This document shows positions 60,589-64,000 of a stretch of 64,000 nucleotides of DNA, piece after piece. The translations under genes and the position numbers were made by a program. The notes under the pieces are model-generated. The model was not told the origin of the DNA. It worked only from the letters and a program-made list of their open reading frames with translations, and made no database searches. The stretch's first letter is position 1, and each line of letters starts with the position of its first letter. The stretch is from PFJX01 sp963713085. Lineage in GTDB: Bacteria; Pseudomonadota; Gammaproteobacteria; Burkholderiales; Thiobacillaceae. The stretch covers positions 218,916 to 282,915 of the forward strand of contig CAVQKQ010000009.1 of the NCBI GenBank assembly GCA_963713085.1, given 5' to 3'.

Positions 60589-61339
60589 ATGACCGACAAG
60601 CAGACCCCGGGGCAAACCCATTTCGGCTACCAGACCGTGGCCGAGGCCGAAAAGGCCCGCAAGGTGGCCGAGGTCTTCCATTCCGTGGCCGACCGCTACG
60701 ACCTGATGAACGACCTGATGTCGGCGGGCCTGCACCGGATCTGGAAGCACTTCCTGTCCCTCCAGGCGCGCATCCGGCCCGGCGCCAAGGTGTCTGGACA
60801 TCGCCGGCGGCACCGGCGACATCGCCCGTCTGCTGGCCAAGGAAGCGGGCCCCGGCGGCGAGGTCTGGCTCACCGACATCAACGGCTCCATGCTGGGCGT
60901 GGGCCGGGACCGCATGCTGGACCAGGGCCTGATGCTGCCCGTGGCCCAGTGCGACGCGGAGAAGCTGCCCTTCCCGAGCGACTACTTCGACCTGGTCACC
61001 GTGGCCTTCGGCCTGCGCAACATGACCCACAAGGAGTCCGCCCTGGCCGAGATGCGGCGGGTGCTGAAACCCGGCGGCAAGCTCATGGTGCTGGAGTTTT
61101 CCAAGGTCTGGAAACCCCTGGCCCCCCTCTACGACCTCTATTCCTTCAAGCTGCTCCCCCGCCTGGGCGCCCTGGTGGCCAAGGACTCGGACAGCTACCG
61201 CTACCTGGCCGAATCCATCCGCATGCACCCGGACCAGGAGACCCTGAAGGGCATGATGGAGAACGTGGGCTTCCAGCGGGTGGACTTCTTCAACCTCACC
61301 GCCGGGGTGGTGGCGCTGCACGTGGGGCACAAGATTTAA
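60589..61339 (+). pseudogene. ubiE: UbiE/MenG methyltransferase with a one-base frameshift
   Basis: C-methyltransferase of ubiquinone and menaquinone synthesis. The N-terminus (THFGYQTV, VFHSVADRYDLMNDLMS) is in one frame until GAKV. The remainder, including the SAM motif LDIAGGTGDIARLL and AFGLRNMTHKESALAEM, is in the next frame. An extra T at 60793 accounts for it: GTG-T-CTG-GAC should read GTG-CTG-GAC. Otherwise the protein is complete (about 249 aa) and conserved, so a sequencing error is likely. Confidence 0.9.
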
Positions 61340-61433
61340 CCGCGCAACCGCGCTTCGGAGGTGGCCTTGGACGTCGTTGTCCAGTTGCAAGACTGTCGAT
61401 CCGGCACCTTTCCACAGATGGTGAACCACTGAC

Positions 61434-62789
61434 ATGCTGCGATGGCTCCTCGGCCTGTTCAAATCGTCCGGTCCGGCCGCCCGGGGGAAGACCGCCCGGC
61501 CCTCCCAGGCCGATGCCGAGATTCCGGCTCCATCCACTTTCCTGCGCCGCGAGGCCATGCTGGACCGCGCCCAGCAGGTGGCGGCCTATGTCTTTTCCGT
61601 GGAAACCCCCGCCGCAATGCACGCCCATACCTGGCATGCGGCGTCGTGGAAATTGTTCGACGGCATCCTGCTGGATCACTTCGCCGGCGACAAGGTGGCG
61701 GGACTGCTGGGCAAGCGCCTGGCCTTCCTGTCCCTGAGCCCCGCCGGTTTGGAACATCCCAGGCTGGAGCAGCTGCCCCGAAAAAACCTGGTGATCGAGT
61801 TCGATCCGCCGCCCGGCGTGGAATTCGACCCCGGGGCGGTGCTCGCCAGGCTGGCCGCGCTCCGCGATAGCGGCTTCCAGATCGCCTGCGGCCAAGGACT
61901 GGAACAGCGCGGCCTGCCGGAGGCCCTGGGATTGGCCCAATTCATCAGCCTGGGCGACGTCGCGAGCCAGCCGCCGCCGGACCTCCTGGCCCGCTGCCGG
62001 CAGCTTGCCGCGCGCTACCCCGAGACCGGGCTGGTGGCGCGCAACATCGACTCTACCGAGCTCTACCAGGCCTGCCGCCAGATGGGCATCCACCTGTTCC
62101 AGGGTAGTTTCCTCACCCGGCGCGACACCTCGGCGGCCAACAAGATCGCCCCCTACCGTATGTTCGTGGTGAAACTGCTCAACGCCATCAAGCAGCAGGC
62201 CGACTACGGCGAACTGGCCGGCATCGCCTGGTGCGACCCCGCCCTGGGCTATCGGCTGCTGCGGTTCGTGAATTCGGCCGCCTTCGGCCTGAGCATGAAG
62301 ATCGACCGGCTCCGCCATGCCATGGCCTACGTGGGGCGTGACGAGCTGTACCGCTGGCTCACCCTGCTGCTGTTCAGCAACCGGGAGCCCAGCCACCTGG
62401 ACGAATCCCTGCGGGAAAACGCCCTGGTGCGCGCCAAGCTGGCGGAGAAGCTGGCCGAGGGACGCATCTCGCGCAAGGAGTGCGACGAGGTCTTCGTGGT
62501 GGGCATCCTGTCCGTGATCGACGCCCTGATGGAGATGCCCATGCGGGATGCCCTGGCCCAGCTGTCGCTGCCCGAGGCGGTGTCCGACGCCCTGCTGCTG
62601 CGCCAGGGCAAATACGCCCCCTACCTGAAGTTGGCCGTCGCCTGCGAGGAGAGCGACCAGGACGCCATCAGGGCACTGGCCGCCGAGTGCGGCATGGACG
62701 CGGTGATGGTGAACCAGCGCCACATCGACGCCCTGGTCTGGGCCATGGACTTCCTCGAGGCCATGGAGGACTCCCCCATCAGCCTCTGA
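61434..62789 (+). CDS. EAL-like/HDOD signalling protein
   Basis: 451 residues with the layout of YuxH-type proteins. The N-terminal half is a degenerate EAL domain (RAQQVAAYVFSVETP, NLVIEFDPP, IHLFQGSFLTRRD) lacking the EAL signature, so cyclic-di-GMP hydrolysis is unlikely. The C-terminal half is HDOD (YRLLRFVNSAAFGLSMKIDRLRHAMAYVG). It may bind a nucleotide or act as a scaffold. Confidence 0.88.
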   Translation: MLRWLLGLFKSSGPAARGKTARPSQADAEIPAPSTFLRREAMLDRAQQVAAYVFSVETPAAMHAHTWHAASWKLFDGILLDHFAGDKVAGLLGKRLAFLSLSPAGLEHPRLEQLPRKNLVIEFDPPPGVEFDPGAVLARLAALRDSGFQIACGQGLEQRGLPEALGLAQFISLGDVASQPPPDLLARCRQLAARYPETGLVARNIDSTELYQACRQMGIHLFQGSFLTRRDTSAANKIAPYRMFVVKLLNAIKQQADYGELAGIAWCDPALGYRLLRFVNSAAFGLSMKIDRLRHAMAYVGRDELYRWLTLLLFSNREPSHLDESLRENALVRAKLAEKLAEGRISRKECDEVFVVGILSVIDALMEMPMRDALAQLSLPEAVSDALLLRQGKYAPYLKLAVACEESDQDAIRALAAECGMDAVMVNQRHIDALVWAMDFLEAMEDSPISL

Positions 62790-62816
62790 GCCCTCTCGGC
62801 TCATCCGCCGGCCAGG

Positions 62817-63710
62817 CTATTTCTTCTTGGCCCTGGGGTGGGCCTGGTCGTAGACCTTGGCCAGGTGCTGGAAATCCAGATGGGTGTAGACCTGGGTGGT
62901 GGACAGGCTGGCGTGGCCCAGCAGTTCCTGCACCGCCCGAAGATCTCCCGAAGACTGCAGCACATGGCTGGCGAAGGAATGCCTCAGGGCGTGGGGATGA
63001 ACATGGGCGCTGATGCCCTGGCGAAGGGCCAGGCGCTTCAGGGCCAGGGTCAGGACGCCGGGTGAGATGCGCTGGCCGCGCACGCCCACGAACAGGGCCG
63101 GGGTATCCCGGGCCACCTGGGCCCGCACCGCCAGCCATCGCTTGATCGCCTCGGCGGCCTGATGGCCCACCGGCACGATGCGGGTCTTGCTGCCCTTGCC
63201 CAGCACCGTCACCTCGCCGCTGGCCAGGTCCACGCCGCCCAGGTCCAGGCCGATCAGCTCGGCCCGGCGCAGGCCGGAGGAATACATCAACTCGAACATG
63301 GCGCTGTCGCGCAGGCCCCAGATCCCCTCCCCCTCGTGGCCTTCCAGCAGGCGCGCCATCTCGTCCACGGACAGGACGTTGGGCAGGCGCTTGTCTCCCT
63401 TGGGCGGGCGCAGGCCCAGGCAGGGGTTGGCGCCGACCCGGTCCTGGCGCGCCAGCCAGGTGAAGAAACTGCGCCAGGCGGAAAGGCTGCGGGCCAGGGT
63501 CTTGGGCTGGATTCCCCGGGCATGGAGGGTGGCCAGGGCGCGGCGGATGTCGTGGCTAGCGAGGCTGTCGGGCCGCACCTCGCCGACCAGTTCCAGGAGA
63601 TGGCGCAGGTCGAAGCCGTAGGTGGCAACGGTGGCCGGGCTGTAGCGGCGCGCGGTCAGGCCGGCAAGATAGGCGTCGATGAGGGAGGCGAGGGTTTGGT
63701 CGTTGGCCAT
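62817..63710 (-). CDS. xerC: Site-specific tyrosine recombinase XerC
   Basis: 297 residues with all catalytic residues in view: R in SSGLRRAELIGL, K in GKGSKTR, H-x2-R in HPHALRHSFASH, H in LGHASLSTTQ and Tyr in QVYTHLDF. XerC with XerD resolves chromosome dimers at dif. It follows a DUF484 gene, the usual dapF-DUF484-xerC order. It lacks the extra segment of integron integrases. Confidence 0.95.
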   Translation of the reverse strand: MANDQTLASLIDAYLAGLTARRYSPATVATYGFDLRHLLELVGEVRPDSLASHDIRRALATLHARGIQPKTLARSLSAWRSFFTWLARQDRVGANPCLGLRPPKGDKRLPNVLSVDEMARLLEGHEGEGIWGLRDSAMFELMYSSGLRRAELIGLDLGGVDLASGEVTVLGKGSKTRIVPVGHQAAEAIKRWLAVRAQVARDTPALFVGVRGQRISPGVLTLALKRLALRQGISAHVHPHALRHSFASHVLQSSGDLRAVQELLGHASLSTTQVYTHLDFQHLAKVYDQAHPRAKKK

Positions 63711-63744
63711 GGAAAATTCCCGGCTATTTACCTCAATTCCTCAA

Positions 63745-63812
63745 CCTCCCCTCTCCCGCGCTGCCGCGCGCCCCTCCCCCGCATGCGGGGGAGGGGCTGG
63801 GGGAGAGGGAAA
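63745..63812. repeat. Family A palindromic repeat
   Basis: CCCCTCCCCCGCATGCGGGGGAGGGG (63771-63796, summarised) is a perfect palindrome, flanked by CCTCTCCCGC and GGGAGAGGG. It fills the gap between xerC and the DUF484 gene. Confidence 0.85.
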
Positions 63813-63852
63813 AAGCGCGGCTTTCATCACGCCCTCCGACTATCGGGCACCA

Positions 63853-64000
63853 TTACAAAAACCGCGTGATGGCGGCGGCCGCCAGATCCGCCAGCCAGGT
63901 AAGGTAGAGGGTGCCCATCTCCGGGTAGAAGCGCTTGATGTCCTCCGTACCCAGCACCAGCAGGCCGTTGTAGTTCTCCTCGCGCAGGGGCGCCAGGGCG
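63853..64000 (-). CDS. DUF484-family protein, C-terminal end
   Basis: 49 complete codons before the stop at 63853-63855; the gene continues beyond the window. The segment LRVLGTEDIKRFYPEMGTLYL-like (actual: LLVLGTEDIKRFYPEMGTLY) is the conserved C-terminus of DUF484, a GAF-like domain. It lies upstream of xerC as expected. Confidence 0.88.
   Translation of the reverse strand, partial: ALAPLREENYNGLLVLGTEDIKRFYPEMGTLYLTWLADLAAAAITRFL

Noticed and set aside
62817..63710. XerC considered as the missing integron integrase
   Set aside because: It has the XerC motifs and the DUF484 neighbour, and no additional segment typical of integron integrases is seen.

Overview
The window is high-G+C DNA that is almost fully coding, and it reads as a betaproteobacterial chromosome. 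The gene families point to a sulfur-oxidising member of the Nitrosomonadales/Thiobacillaceae type. The markers are a proteobacterial-type glutamate-cysteine ligase, an XrtA-type exopolysaccharide locus, a DsrS-like protein, DUF302, rhodanese and DsrE proteins, and a complete Pil-Chp twitching chemosensory operon. The organism assignment is inference from gene content; no rRNA or tRNA gene was recognised.

Layout. 1-8.8 kb: housekeeping genes (YbaB end, recR, HDOD protein, purB, CnoX/YbbN, GAF protein, gamma-carbonic anhydrase, prlC, DUF4124-glutaredoxin). 8.8-19.5 kb: exopolysaccharide locus. It holds an asparagine-synthase-like protein, a glycosyltransferase, a FemAB-like protein, a polysaccharide deacetylase, an XrtA-associated ATPase, an outer-membrane barrel, a tyrosine kinase, a chain-length determinant and a Wza-like lipoprotein. 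No exosortase or PEP-CTERM protein is in view. 19.7-21.7 kb: a coupled pair of small unknown genes, then mlaA-greB. 21.7-28.7 kb: orphan LuxR-type regulator, Cys/His-rich CopL-like protein and a Cu/Ag CusCBA efflux system whose CusB carries a fused CusF domain. 28.8-38.4 kb: uppP, then pilG-pilH-pilI-pilJ-chpA on the minus strand. 38.4-43 kb: a small secreted protein, a 56-aa rubredoxin, and thiD-thiE-hemL-dsrS-like. 43-50 kb: repeat-rich secreted protein, DUF302, rhodanese, dolP-diaA-yraN, a divergent rsmI-pyrC open reading frame, and pilU.

50.2-53 kb is the accessory part. It has a terminator, a DsrE gene and a frameshifted IS1182-like transposase remnant. Next comes an A+T-richer gene bracketed by two structures that look like integron attC sites, then a degraded IS91-like remnant. 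No integron integrase is visible, so this looks like an attC cluster without an integrase. The cassette protein has an RN-x4-H motif that may mark a HEPN-type fold.

53-64 kb: RlmL-like methyltransferase, TlpA thioredoxin, DinB protein, apbE, gshB-gshA, trmL, TPR protein, yggX, ubiE, an EAL/HDOD-like protein, xerC and the end of a DUF484 gene. Two palindromic intergenic-type repeat families are scattered here and in two cases lie inside genes (the RlmL-like gene and gshB). gshB and ubiE each carry a one-base reading-frame break, and rsmI and pyrC lack a stop codon between them. Together these raise a question of base-level sequence quality as well as of biology.
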